Origin: Neckera pumila
Lineage: Eukaryota; Streptophyta; Bryopsida; Hypnales; Neckeraceae
Direction of reading: 5' to 3'
Length of the DNA: 64,000 nt
Assembly: GCA_963969595.1 (NCBI GenBank)
Contig: OZ018411.1
Span: 10,728,501 to 10,792,500, forward strand
Below are positions 33,590-45,822 of this stretch, one piece after another (position 1 is the first letter of the stretch; every line of letters begins with the position of its first letter). Below the pieces are notes generated by a model. It did no database searches. It was not told the DNA's origin and worked only from the letters and a program-made list of their open reading frames with translations. The position numbers and the translations under genes were made by a program.

Positions 33590-35571
33590 TACGAATTTCA
33601 TCTCGGTTAAGTCCGAGCTCAACACTGAAATTCACAAAACTCTCTCCTAAAAGTGGCATAATATATATCACCAACAAACCCTCAAACTTCAAAATTGCGC
33701 TACCTTTTGTCGAGAGGATTTGGGAAGAGCTTCGTAATCCCAGAAGCATCCAACGTGTTTATTATAATCTCCAGAGGGAGTACAAGAACCTCCAGCCATG
33801 TCAAAAAATGCAGCACACAGCTTCACATTGACAAGTCACTACAAATGGAAAAACGTCGCTAAATAGCAGATGCTTACTCCCAATCCCCTTGCTTCCTGTT
33901 GCATGTTGCATCACAGGCTGTTGGTCGAGAACCTGTATGATCTGAAAAGGAGTGACGCGAGCACGCTACAATCGTTCCTTACCTGGACGAGACGTCGAGC
34001 CCAAGCTTGAAGGCGTCCCTCTGTTGCGAAGGCCACCAACAATTGCTTCCACTGGTACGCAATCATCCAGTTCCAGGGCTCCCAATTGCCGTCACAGGCT
34101 CGCCTTTCCTTCTAACTTTCACAGATCTACAACGTGTTTAAAATTGCGCGCGCTGATCAACGGCCTCACTACCATCACCACAGAAGTCCACGCAGCCAGA
34201 CCCTTTCTTCACAGAGTTTGATCCTCTTCTGGAGACAGAGATGGTGCTCACTCACGTTTCGGTCAAACTTCCCATAAGACCTTCTTCACCACCGCAACTA
34301 CACAGAGCGCCACAAGCTTCGAAAGCACAAGTGATCACGCACTCACGGAGCCCCTGTTGCATGACCCGTGAAAGCCTTGCCTCCTACATTTGCAGAGCTT
34401 GAGCGACAAGCGTGGATGCTCGCATTTCATTCCATCCGTGGCCACCACTCCAGGAAAAAATCTCAATGTGCACCACAAACCACTCCCAAATTCCCTTCAC
34501 TCTGAAACGTCGCCACGAATTGAGTCAGGAGTCAACGAAATTCCTGTTTCCGTCAAACCAAGCCGATTGCACGCACAGATCCTACCAAACCCTAGTCCAC
34601 CTGCTGCAACACCACGACGATTCTCACAAAGCGAACAAGAAAGGAAAACAACACCATTCTTACATCAAAAACTCGAAATCATACGCTCACGCATCCACTC
34701 CGACTCCAATATCAACACATTCCCCATCAAAGTCCTCACGTAAGGTCCCCAAAACAGAGTTACTAACTGCGCGGGTCAAATTGGCCGGCACCGGGGGTTT
34801 AGGCCGGCAGAGCACAATCTCACAGAATGTGAACGACAACAACACGACGGCAACCTCTCCAACCCTTCAAAAACAACCAAACACGCACCGATCTGCGCCA
34901 CATGGCCCGCGAAGACGGTTGTCACGACGAAAATTGCTCACACATTCGGCGAAGCGCAAGCAGCAAAACGCGTGACGAAGACACAACAAAACTCTACAAT
35001 CCTCGCTGAAGAATGTGGCGCTCGGCTACCATAGCTGCGCCTTCAACCGATGAAGAATGTGGCACTCAAATCGGGTGCAGGCGGAGCAGCAGGCAGCAGG
35101 CAGCGGCAGCAGCAACGCTGAAGGAAGAAGAATGTCCACCTCGTCTACCCAACCTCCTCAGGCAGCATCCGAGCTCTTTGTTCGCTAGTGGCAACAATCT
35201 CGACGGCGACAAGTGCAGCGTCGCGGGCGCAGGAACCTCCCCCTACCCTAAAACCGCCGTGGATGGACAGAAACCACTGCTGCATCCCACCATCCCTCAT
35301 TCCTCGGAATCTTTGGGAGAATATGACAGTTTGGGCAATGGATAGAGATTCCGCAAGGCATGCAACAGGACGTTCATCGAAATTAGAAGTGTGGGCCACA
35401 GGGGAAGCTCATCCTCTGGCTAGTCCTGAGGTCGCCGTCCAAGCATTTTTTTGGTTGCTGTAGCGATTATTGTACTGAAGCTTTGGTTCGTGAGCTTCAG
35501 TTGCTGTAATTAGCGAGGTAGTGCAGGTTTCCGAGGAGCTTTGCGTTTTCCGTTTCGGAATTTTTTGATGG
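33590..35571. promoter_or_regulatory. 5' leader of PI4K-gamma B and shared divergent promoter with ndhN
   Basis: Minus-strand leader sequence related to that of copy A extends to about 35275 (the GTTTCTGTCCATCCACGG block). The ndhN ATG is at 35572 on the plus strand. At most ~300 bp therefore separates the two divergent genes, implying a bidirectional promoter around 35280-35570. A CAG/GCAGC-rich stretch lies near 35088-35122. Long ORFs in this region (such as 34412-34975) are not conserved opposite copy A and are not called as genes. Confidence 0.5.
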
Positions 35572-38500
35572 ATGGAGGCTTTGGGGAGTGCTAATAGGAC
35601 CATGTCGGGAGCTATGGCGGTCTCCACTTCTGCACAGGTGAGCTTAACGAAATTCTGCTTGCGTGGTGCAACTTGGGAAACGCGCACTCTCACTGGCATT
35701 GGCAATTGTGGGTTTCAAACTTCGTGGAATGAAGTGCATTGCACATGTGAATATTGAAGAATTTCAATTCTTCAATGCAGGTAGATTATTCAATGTTGAC
35801 TTCGTTATCCGTCTCCACAACTTGGGGAAATGTGAATTCTTGGTTGCTGGTTTCGCCTTACTTGTGTCCCTGTTAACAACCGTACAACGTGATAATCTTC
35901 GCTGGAGTCCTCGAATTTTCGCTGGTGGGATTGACCACTCGTGCGTTCATTCTGATTCTCACGAATCCGTTTCTCGAGGTCTGAAACCCAGTAATGTAGA
36001 TACTTATCTTGCGAATTTTGTCGAAATTCGAGCTAGATTATGTCGGCGTAATGCAGCAATTCTTTCTGTGTGGTGGGGCTTGCGGTGCGTATTCAGTAAT
36101 CAGTTTCGAGCTAATCTTGAACTTCCAAACAATTGTTCAAGATTTAAGTCTTCCGTTCTGTCGGCGTAATGCAGCAATTCCTTTTTGTGTGGTGGGTCTG
36201 TACGGTGCGTGTTTATTAGTCAATTTGGAGCTATATCTTGAATCCTCCAAAGAATTTGTTCAAGATTGGAGGCTTCCGTCATGTCGGCTTAATGCAGCAA
36301 TTCCTTTTGTGTGATGGGTCTTGGCGGTGCGAGTTTATTAATCAAATTTTGAGCTAGTCGTAACCCTCCAAACCCAAAATTGAAGGCTTCTGATATGTCG
36401 GCGTAATGCAGCAGTTCCTTTTCTGTAGTGGGTCTTTACGATGCATTTTCATTAATCAAATTTCGAGCTAATCTTGAACCTTCCAAACAATTGTTCAAGA
36501 TTGAAGGGCTTCCTATCCATGTCATTCCGAAGGGCAACTACATTTCTCGCACTCCCCTTTACAGTTTCTTCATTTGCAGTTCCTCACAGCAATTGCATCT
36601 CAAACTTGCATCCCTGCATCCCAAATTGCGTCCCTAAAAATTCGTGGGTTCTCATTTGGCAGGTGGCTTTGCACCCCGTCACCACTCGTTGCGTGCAATT
36701 TGCCCCTAGGAGTTCGAAATCCACGCCTCAGACGTCGTTCCACGGGCGAGCGCTGCGTGTCGCAACGATTGCGAGTCCGTTGCGTCCCGTGCGACAGGTT
36801 GTGGAGTGTGAGGGGCTGGGCGACTTCGTGGGCGGTGACCTGCTGGGCTTCGACCTGGACAAGTGGGTGGCGGACGTGGAGAATTTCGGCTCCCTCGCCG
36901 TGTATGCCCCTCCGGAAGGGGGTTACGAGGGCCGCTACGCCACGCGCTTGAAGGGCGAGGGCTATCATTTCATGAACATCTCCGCCAGGGGACTGGGCGA
37001 CCCGGAGACCTACCTCACCAAAGTCCATGGCGTCCGACCTGTAAGCATCCACCACCCAAACTCTATAGGAGCATTAACAAAAAATCTCTCTGTAAGTGTC
37101 CACCAGAACTCTATAAGAATTCAACAAATCTCTCCATAAACATCCACCACCAAAACTCTAGAGAAGCATTAACTAAAAATCTCTGTAAGTGTCCACCAGA
37201 ACTCTCTATAGAATCTAACAAATCTCTCTATAAACATCTTCCAAAGCTCTCTAGATGCATCCTCCTGAACTCTCTGTAAGTTTTCACTAAAACTCTCTGT
37301 AAGCTTCCACCAAACCTTCCACTAGAACTCTCTGTAAGCTTCCAGGAAATGCGAGGAAATGGGATGGTTTAGGAAGCTGTTATTGCAATTTTGTTGGGAA
37401 TTTCTTGTGAGAGATTCAATCGCCAGAGACTCAACTGTAGCTGCTTAAGTAGCAAGAATGTTTTGTAAAATTCCCCAGAATTGATAGCCTCAACTCAGTT
37501 TTGGGAGCCACTGCAGTGAAAAATTAGATAAAATGAAAGAAGGCTGCTCTGTGGCTGTTTATAGTGAAATTTTCTTGTAAATCACCAGAAATTCAAATGT
37601 GGCTACCGAAGTAACGAAAATGTTTTGCAAAATTCGGTAGGATTGATAGGTTCGACTAGGTTTTGGGAGCCACCCCAGTGGAAATCATAGAATGGAAGAA
37701 ACAAAAAGGATGAACTTGAATTCTTCCTCGTTGCAAATCTATTATCTCCGAGAAACTAGTCCATTCCTCTCTAGAATTCATACTCCCTCTATGTGACAAT
37801 TCCATCCATGTGGGTTTCTCTCTATGAAACTAGTTCATCAATGTGCCTTCTTCTCCAAAATTTTGTTCTCTCTATGAAACTAGTTCATCTATGTGGCTTC
37901 CTCTCAAGAATTTTATTCACTCCATTACATCATTCATTTACATGGTTGCTTCTTTTTTTGTTTTTTGTTTCATTTCTAAGATTTGTGAAAAGATGACTAG
38001 CTAACTCTTCTGCCTAAGAACTTTAAAGGCTAATTAAGACTTGCTAGAGCCTTCAAACTATGGAAACATTCTAGAGGTTCTTAGAGGGTTAGGGTTTTAT
38101 ATACACCATCTTCTTTGGAGGAGGTTATAGAACTAAAGAGGTTGAGATTAGTTGCAAGTATTGTAATGGCAAATTAACTCTATGAATCTGTAATGTCTAA
38201 ATTCAAAATAGGAACTTCATTTTGAAAGTTCATAGCCAATTAATAGTAACTTTTACATGTCCAAAAGTGTAGGACATGGTTTCTTCTTTGCTTTAGTATA
38301 ATTTGTTACCTTCCTCTGATGCTTTCTAAATAATTTATTTCAACTCCAATTGATATGAATGCAATCATTTTGGCCATTTTAGGCACTTAGGAGTAACAAA
38401 TGTATTTGGATTTTGTAGCCACATCTTGGGAAGCAAGCTATTGTGCGATGGTATCATCCACCAGAGGTCGATTACCGGCTATCTCTATTGCCTAAGAATT

Positions 38501-40826
38501 GTAAAGGCCTAGTTCTTTGGGTTTTGGAAGCAAAGGTAATTATCAATCTCACTTGGTTGTTCATATGTTAAGAATATAATATAGAATACATGCAAACCTC
38601 TTCAATGATATAATCTAGGCACCCAAATTGCTTATGATGATATGGAATTTACAACATTGTGACTAATATTATTGCTTATAAGAGTGACATTGAAGAAGTA
38701 TTTGACGTTATACAGGTGGTAGGTGGTAGGTGGTATAGAACTTTATACACTTTTCAAACGCCACTTTATCACATTTGTACATAATTTTTTGTGAGATAAC
38801 AAGCAACTACACTACGAGAGGCTCTATCCATGTAGCATTGGTTTGCATGTTGAATAAGATCTTACTCAAACTTTCTCACATGTAGCTTCTCTAAATTCAA
38901 AACCTCCTCCCGATCGATCTAGAGCCAACAAAGTAAAATAGTGAGATTGCAAAATGCATTTTCAATTGCATATTTTTACGTTTCTTTTTACATTAGTACC
39001 TAGGGTTTGGTGAAATCACAAAGGATGTGATTCTATAGAAGGTGATAATGAAGAGGTCTGGGTGTATCACATTCGTAAAACTGCAGCACATGAACTTAAG
39101 TTTGACATGAATTTTAAGAACCAGTGGATCTTCCAAGGGAGAGGACCCTGACCGTTGATTTTTTTCATAAAATGTGGCCATGGTGTCTGCAGGTGCTATC
39201 TAAGTCAGAGCTGCAGTACCTTGCACTTCTCCCAGCCATTCGACCCAAAGTGAAGGTCATTGCTGAATGCGGCTCCTGGTAAATTACTTTATAAGTTACT
39301 TCTCTTTCTTTAGATGTTTTTAGATAGTTGTGTCACTGGTGTATGATAAGTATAATACTAGTAATTACAATGCTGGTCCGTAGATCACCGTGAATGACAA
39401 AGATGGGAAATTTTGTTACAATGGCGGTATTCCATACACCATTTTTCATTCATTTCTAGGACAGGTATAGATTTTAGACCGCGTAGTCTAAACCTGAAAG
39501 TGCCAAGTTTGTGGGATACCGCCATTTTAACACAGCATTGTTTCAAACAGAATATTTGGGGTAGTAGTTCGACTCTCTAATACTCATGGGTGGGATATCA
39601 AGGGTACTCTTGGTGAAGTAACTATACCCGGAAACATCCACAGTGTCAGTTTTAGATTCAATGTCTACATTTTTGGGTGTGCATACCTCACTACATACAT
39701 ACATTCAAGACCTTGAATGTATATGTTTTGTCAAATATAATAGAACTAGAAAGAGCTGGGCCGGGACAGATTAGACACATTACATTAGGGACGGGGTCAT
39801 TTGCATTCCTGATGTTTGTATGTGAGTCGGGTTGGGACTGTCATTCAATATTACTTTAGAGAGTGTTGTTTATTAAAAGTTCTACTGTATAGATTCATTA
39901 TTGGTTTTGGATAAACGTGTCTAATGAGGATTTGACTACTCATATAAGGTAGTATGCTCTTAAAGCGACCATTTAAGCCTACCTAACTCATCGACAGTAG
40001 AAGATATTTCAAGCAACATGTCTGTCCATCCTAGATAGGGGTCGCAATTAAAACACGGTCGCTTTTAGAGCAGACTACCTTAGTACGCGTCAAGTATAGT
40101 ACCTTTATAATTTGTGTTCAAGCTCGCCTCCTTTGTGTTTATCTTTAATATTCCTAACGTACATTTAGAGGCATTGAACGTATGTTTATGGTACATATTG
40201 TCAATTTTAGGTTCACTGTTTGTTGGTTTGGGGTACAAGTACTCTTCTAGCTGATTGCACCTCCATGATGGACGTGTTTGCAACTGAGATTTTTGTGTCT
40301 ACCTGAATTGTTGGGGCAAGGGGACGGTAAAGGCTGGTTGGTGCCATTCCTTGATACTAGTGTGAAAAAATCTGAAACCCACGGGTAAGACGTGCAGGGG
40401 CCTGTACTGTACAGTGTACAGGAGGAGGGGCGATATTTCTCAGTTGTAGCTACACGTGTCTCTCTGTCGTGATGCTTTCTGTGTCAGCAGGGTCGTTGCT
40501 TCATTGGAACGGCTTTTTTTCTTTTTTTTTCTTTTTTTTTCTTTTTTTTTCTTTTTTTTTTCTTTTCTTTTTTCTTTTATCACATGGACAAATTCCATTG
40601 CACGGCTTTATTGGAATGGCTTTTCTCTATCAAGTACTGGCTGGATCGGTCTGATTCCTGATTGTAAGGAGGGATTTATTTGAAATTTTCTTATTATTAG
40701 TTTATTACTTGAATAATAATTCCCTTCTCAGTCTGGTTTTGATTGAACTTGTTTTTTCACAGGCGAAAATACAAATGGAAGCCACTGAAGGACGTGGCAG
40801 GGATCCCTGCTTCTGTGGAGAAGTGA
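35572..40826 (+). CDS. ndhN: NAD(P)H-quinone oxidoreductase subunit N, chloroplastic (236 aa, 5 exons)
   Basis: NdhN is a nuclear-encoded, stroma-facing subunit of subcomplex A of the chloroplast NDH complex, which mediates ferredoxin-dependent cyclic electron flow around photosystem I. Exons are 35572-35637, 36663-37040, 38419-38535, 39193-39278 and 40763-40826. All have GT-AG borders, phases are compatible, and they total 711 bp. Exon 1 plus the start of exon 2 give a Ser/Thr/Arg-rich transit peptide (MEALGSANRT... to about residue 50). Diagnostic blocks are GDFVGGDL, YAPPEGGYEGRY, SARGLGDPET, the RWYHPPEVDYRL block in exon 3, KGLVLWVLEAK, VLSKSELQYLALLP, then AECGSWRKYKWKPL spanning exons 4-5. 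The length fits the family. An alternative start in intron 1 (36519) would give a longer, less transit-like N-terminus, so I prefer the spliced start. Confidence 0.93.
36041..36515 (+). repeat. Tandem repeat in ndhN intron 1, four ~118-bp units
   Basis: Units start at 36041, 36159, 36282 and 36396, each opening TGTCGGCGTAATGCAGCA (one G/T change). They continue with a TGTGTGGTGGGTCT-like block, TCRAGCTAATCTTGAA and an AACAATTGTTCAAGATT block. The units create an apparent 101-codon ORF, which I regard as intronic. Confidence 0.9.
37041..37350 (+). repeat. Repeats of the 5' splice-site region at the start of ndhN intron 2
   Basis: The authentic donor CT|GTAAGCATCCACCA at 37041 is followed by imperfect copies. 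GTAAG preceded by CT recurs at 37092, 37185, 37276, 37299 and 37334, each within a CCACCA-AACTCT-type unit. AACAAATCTCTC and GAAGCATTAAC segments are also duplicated with a spacing of about 93 bp. All extra GTAAG sites are potential decoy donors. Confidence 0.85.
40511..40600 (+). repeat. T-rich array plus 18-mer in ndhN intron 4
   Basis: Roughly five CTTTTTTTTT-type decamers (40518-40565) are followed by CATGGACAAATTCCATTG at 40583-40600. The same 18-mer follows another T-rich array after the stop codon (40984-41001). Confidence 0.85.
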
Positions 40827-40908
40827 CTGCCGAGGCGGCATCCTGATTTGTCGAAAAATCATCGTACTATTTGCCACCAGTAAGCTCCAGGACTGGTCCA
40901 TTCCATGA

Positions 40909-41001
40909 ACTTTTTTAGTTTTTTTTAGTTTTTTTTAGTTTTTTTTAGTTTTTTTTAGTTTTTTTTAAGTTTTTTTTAAAACGCATGGACAAATTCCATT
41001 G
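40909..41001 (+). repeat. T-rich array plus 18-mer downstream of ndhN
   Basis: Tandem decamers GTTTTTTTTA (about six copies, 40917-40978) are followed by an exact second copy of the 18-mer at 40984-41001. The last ndhN exon lies between the two modules, so this one is probably in the 3' UTR. Confidence 0.85.
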
Positions 41002-42255
41002 ATAATGAACAAAGTTTTGTTTCTAGACGCGCATGTTCAGTTAGGTTTCTTTACTTTACTGTATTATCCTGAATTCCTGATTGAATTACACAACGTCAGT
41101 GCAGTGCGACAGCAACTGAAATTCACTTATTTGTGGCCCCAATTTGTTTATAAATTCACACTAAGCCCTATTATAATAAGCTCCAGTCACTTCTGAGCGG
41201 TTTCCTTTCTTTTCTACTCCGTATCTCATTTCTCAACTCTTTTGTGTTTAATTTTATATGTTTTGCCATACAAACTGAAGAGTTGTCTTGTGGAAAAAGC
41301 ATAAGTTATAGACTGTTATAGAATTTGGAACCTTGAGACAGGTACTGATCTGTTTCTATGCACCACAACCAACCTGTTTTTCTTTTTAGCATAAAAATTT
41401 GCTCGACCTGCCAAATTATGACCTCTTTGTTGCTATCCCTCCAAATCTTGACCTATGCGGCGAAGCCAACAAGTTGACACGTGACCAAAATAACCCTAAC
41501 CCAATGGACAATTTTGCAATGTATAGGATAATGCACATGGTCGTGACTATTTCCTAACCGGTCTTGGAGACAAGGGGTCTTCTCTTTTTGTGTTCAAAAT
41601 GTGACAAGTGGGAGTTGTCCATCTAGGAACATCTTGAAGACATATCCATTGAATATTCCATAATCAAATATTAGAGTGTATCAATAAGTGGACTTGAGTG
41701 CAAATGAATGCATGCTTGGAATAGAATCATGTACATGAGTACTATCCATAACAATGACAAGAAAGTACTTAGAATTATATTTCCCCAAGTCACCTTACGA
41801 AAAGTCCATGTCACCTCAAACCAATCACAAGATGACATGTGACACTTTTTGACAAGAAGTGGTTATTGTATACCAAATCTGACCCTCACAAAGGCTACCC
41901 AGATGGTAGATACTGTATTATTTTGGGGGAAGTGGCTAGATTTGAACACAGAAATCTAGGTCTGTGGAATGTACCATTGAGGAATCTTGGGTTTTGATTA
42001 GGGTTTTCGATGTGTGGATGGGCCTAATCTACTCATCTGAGTGTGATCTAATTGTGCACCATTCAAATTTTTTGTTCAATCAGCACCTTTGCATGTGAAC
42101 CAGGCTGGGTTAGGCTTATATTGTATCAAAGGACAAGGCAGTACTTTGGAGTTTGGACTTGACTATTTCTGCAAATATTATTTTTAGAAAGAAACTCATA
42201 CTCTACGTATTAATCGTTATTTCAGGCTACAAAAATATGGGTGTCATTTGGTGTT
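41002..42255. other. Intergenic DNA, no gene seen
   Basis: The proximal part may be 3' UTR of ndhN. No ORF, RNA gene or clear element recognised up to the TTAA at 42256. Confidence 0.5.
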
Positions 42256-43230
42256 TTAACCCCTCACCGCCCAAAGTCCAACCATGCTTAAAAAACCAGG
42301 CGCCTTTGCAAGTCTGAAAAGTCAAAATTAGAGTGAGGTATGAAGATCTCAACTGTACAATATTGTAGTGTGTATGTTTTAGATGGTGTGGAACAAATTT
42401 GGGGTCATTTGACCGTTTAGATCGAAAGATTATAATGTTTTAGTGTTCAAAAAATGTGCTGAAATTTTCTTTAAAACACATTTGGAGGTGAAATTCGATT
42501 TCTAAACTTACTCAAATGAAAAAACTTTAAGCTACAAAGTGATTCAAAACCATAATATAAACACTTTGGTGAAAAAAACTTCATAAAAATGAATCATTGT
42601 GTCTACAAAATGGATTTGAAATGTCCAAAAACAGTAAAAAAAAAAAGGAGCAAAAAATCACATCTACAATTGAACCTCCTTCTACTAAAATGCTTCTCAG
42701 ACAATCAATGCTTCTTGGGTTGATACGAAATTTTAGCCACAAGAACTAGACAAGTATATGCAACTTCTCCAACAAGAACTTTTGAAAAAGGATCATGTAT
42801 GAAGTAGTTATGAGCCGCCGAAGTTGATTGAAATGCAATAATATCTTGATTTTGAACTTCGAATTGCTCCCAAGAATTCAAAACAACTTGGATTGGCATG
42901 AAAATTTTACCACGATAACTAGACCTTAAGGGGTACAAAACCCCAACAAATTTTATTGAAAACAAAAATTTCTGGAAAAAGATACAAGCCCCCAAAGTTG
43001 CATTTATCACAATGCAGTGTGTTGAATAAAAATTGACCCTGTGAACTTTGAATGGCTCTCGCAAACTCAATTTGTCTTGGATTGATCTGAAAATTTTACC
43101 ATAGAAATTAGACTGATATGCGCAATTTTTCCGATAGTTTTTATTGAATTCGGACATCGGATGCAAAAGTTATAGTGCTTCAAAGTTTGTGTGGGGACAC
43201 TTTTCGTCCACTTGGGTGGTGAGGGATTAA
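42256..43230 (+). mobile_element. TTAA-type element, family C copy C1 (975 bp)
   Basis: Left end TTAACCCCTCACCGCCCAAAG and right end CTTGGGTGGTGAGGGATTAA form ~18-bp imperfect inverted repeats with TTAA on both sides. The interior carries diverged ~180-bp repeats, with CTTGGATTGRYMTGAAAATT near 42888 and 43077 and a related copy near 42713. It aligns with C2. Non-coding. Confidence 0.8.
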
Positions 43231-43523
43231 CCTTGTAATGACATGGTGGTCTAACCCAATTGGTCTAACCCAATTGGTCAAACCCTAAAAGGATGTTGTG
43301 GACAATTGATGACAACAAATCCTTCTATACTATGTGAGATTCAAACACCAGGAGTCAAAATGTGCATCTTTAGAATGCACATGTGAAAAAAAGAGGTATT
43401 GCACAATAGTTTGGCCTCCAATGAGTGCTCTTGTTTTTTGTTTAAGCAAATGATTCATATGGTAGTCAAAAGGATGATTTCCACAGTGACTAGCCCAACG
43501 TTTTAGGATTAAGTGTTTTGTGC

Positions 43524-43568
43524 CCCACCCACCCACCCACCCACCCCACACATACCCACCCACCCAAA
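43524..43568. repeat. CCCA microsatellite
   Basis: Interrupted CCCA tetranucleotide array; it gives Pro/Thr/His-rich spurious ORFs. Confidence 0.9.
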
Positions 43569-43643
43569 TAATAGTGACCCTTGTGAAATTCAAAAAATTA
43601 GAAAGAATGTTTTTCTCACAGTCGAACAGAAAGATGGGTGTCC

Positions 43644-43646
<3 letters not shown>

Positions 43647-43730
<84 letters not shown>
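43647..43730. repeat. (AT)42 microsatellite
   Basis: An uninterrupted 84-bp AT dinucleotide run that can form a cruciform. The Tyr-Ile repeats translated here are an artefact. Confidence 0.98.
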
Positions 43731-43733
<3 letters not shown>

Positions 43734-43864
43734 GCCTCTCCCTAATCCCTAAATGCCCAAGACACCATATTTTGATGTCAACTAAACTTTGAAGTTAAAT
43801 AAAATCTTTGCAAAATCTTATTTTAGGTATTTTTTTTTTGGTAAATACATTTTAAAAGTCTATT

Positions 43865-44718
43865 TTAACCCCTAATTGAATTTGACTATGTTTTCATCAA
43901 AACCACTCCAAAATTGTCTTTTCTAGTACAAGTATCAAATTTTAGAAGAAAAAACATTTTTGGACACATGTAACCGTAGGATCTTGTAGTACGTTGGTTT
44001 GAAAAGATTTGGAAAAATTTCAGAAATTTCCACCATGTAGATTGCAAGATATTAGTGTTTGAATTCACAAAAAAACTTTTTTTGGCTCTGCAAAAAAATG
44101 GGCAGCTACACTTCACAAGGTCACATCTGTATGAAAAAATGTTCAAAATGGTGGAGCTTCTTTGGATTCATTCTTGAAGGCAAGTTGGCTACATGCTTGA
44201 AAAAGTCCACATCATTTGGAATTGTACAACATATAAGAAAAACATAGTAAGTAGAAAGAAGTAGAAATCGATTCAAAGTACTAAATTGTTAAGAATTTAG
44301 CTATGGAATTGAAAAATGCCAATCCCAGTGGTTGTAATGTTGCAATAAACAATCTACATTCTATTGGTTTATTTTTTCAAAAAATATTGAAAATTGAGTT
44401 AAATGAAGGACTTTAAAGTTTATTTTTGAGTAAAAAATCCATAACTGCCCGCAAACTAACACTCTTCATAACTTTCATCTCATTGATTAAAATGGAATGA
44501 TTCACAGCTTTCCTCGTATATGTAAATCTAGAAAAACTACATATCATACAATAATTTTTTAACCATTTAGTCAAAAGCTATAAAAATTGTTGGACCTTAA
44601 AGTTACTCCTCGAGCACATGTTGTGTGAAAATTTAAAAAAAAAAAAAATTTGGTTCATAGTGAGTTGTCCAAAATTGCTATGTTGCCAACAAATGATGTT
44701 TGGGCATTTAGGGTTTAA
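43865..44718 (+). mobile_element. TTAA-type element, family A copy A4 (854 bp)
   Basis: Left end TTAACCCCTAATTGAA (TTAA 43865-43868), right end GGCATTTAGGGTTTAAG (TTAA 44715-44718). The interior aligns with A1, including the CATACAATAATTTTTTAACC block that A1 has and A2 and A3 lack, so A1 and A4 form a subfamily. Confidence 0.78.
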
Positions 44719-44847
44719 GCATCATGACTTGAAAGTGCAAATGAAAGTACAATGACTCATTTTCCAATAGAGTCCATATACTTTGAAGATGCATTAGTGG
44801 TAAAGCTATGAAGTGTTGACAAATTTAGAGTGTTCATTGTATTGAGC

Positions 44848-45770
44848 TTAATTCCTAAATGCCAAGGTCCTTTTGGGATTTTAAAACATCAATTGCTTTT
44901 GAAGTGTTGTAGATGATATGACTCAAATTTAGAGTCATTTGGCCAAAGATTGCAAAGATTAAAATGTTTAAGGGTACATTGGAAAAATATGCTAAAATTT
45001 TCCTAGCAACACATTTAGAGGTGAAATTTGATTTCTAAATTCACTCAAATGGAAAAAACTTAAACTACATAGTGCTTCAAATCCAGCATACAAACACAAT
45101 GGTGACAAAAAAACATCATTCAAATGACTCATTGAGCAAAATGACTTTGAATTGTCAAAAAATAGCAAAAAAAGTTGCAAAAAAACACATCTAATGCCAA
45201 ACCTTCTTCAACTAAAATGCTTTTTAGACACTCATAAATTTTTGTATTGAAATTTTAACAACACAAACCATACTAGTATGCACAACTTTACCAATTTTTT
45301 AATATTGGAAATGGACACTATATGAAGAAGAAACAAGTCAATGTTGAAGTTCAATGTAAGAATCCAAAAAAGTCTGGATTTTTGACTTTTAATTGCTCAC
45401 AAACATTGAAAACAACTTGGATTGACATGAAAACTTTACCACAATAATTAGACTTCAAGGGGAATATAATCCAATAAATTTTATTGAAAAAAAAATTGGA
45501 TGAAGGAGATACAAGCCCCCAAAGTTGCAGCCATCAAAATGTAGCTTGGTGAATTCAATTTGAGCCCATGAACTTTGAATGGCTTCCAAAAAATTAGTAC
45601 ATCTTGGATTGATCTAAAAATTCTACTAGTCAAACTAGAAGAGAAAGCACAAAATTTACAAACAAGTTTATTAGATTTGGACATTGGATGCAAAAGTTAT
45701 AGCTTTTTGAGTTGAACTTCCAAACTATGTGAGAAACTCTCTTGGTCTCCTTGGGGTAGTTAGGGGTTAA
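44848..45770 (+). mobile_element. TTAA-type element, family C copy C2 (923 bp)
   Basis: TTAA at 44848-44851 and 45767-45770. The right end reads GGGTAGTTAGGGG. The interior is collinear with C1 (ACAACTTGGATTGACATGAA, GATACAAGCCCCCAAAGTTG, GGATGCAAAAGTTATAG). Non-coding. Confidence 0.75.
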
Positions 45771-45822
45771 TGCCAAATTTTTAGAAATTAAATATCAAAG
45801 CATTATATTTGCTTTTTGTGCT

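Noticed and set aside
34412..34975. 187-codon plus-strand ORF upstream of PI4K-gamma B
   Set aside because: Ser/Thr/Pro/His-rich with no domain, antisense to the gene's leader, and without a counterpart opposite copy A.
36519..36662. ndhN starting at the in-frame ATG at 36519
   Set aside because: The added residues come from intronic DNA next to the tandem array. The spliced exon at 35572-35637 gives a more typical transit peptide and a usual length. RNA data could still overturn this.
43513..43792. Tyr-Ile repeat ORFs
   Set aside because: Translation of the (AT)42 and CCCA microsatellites.
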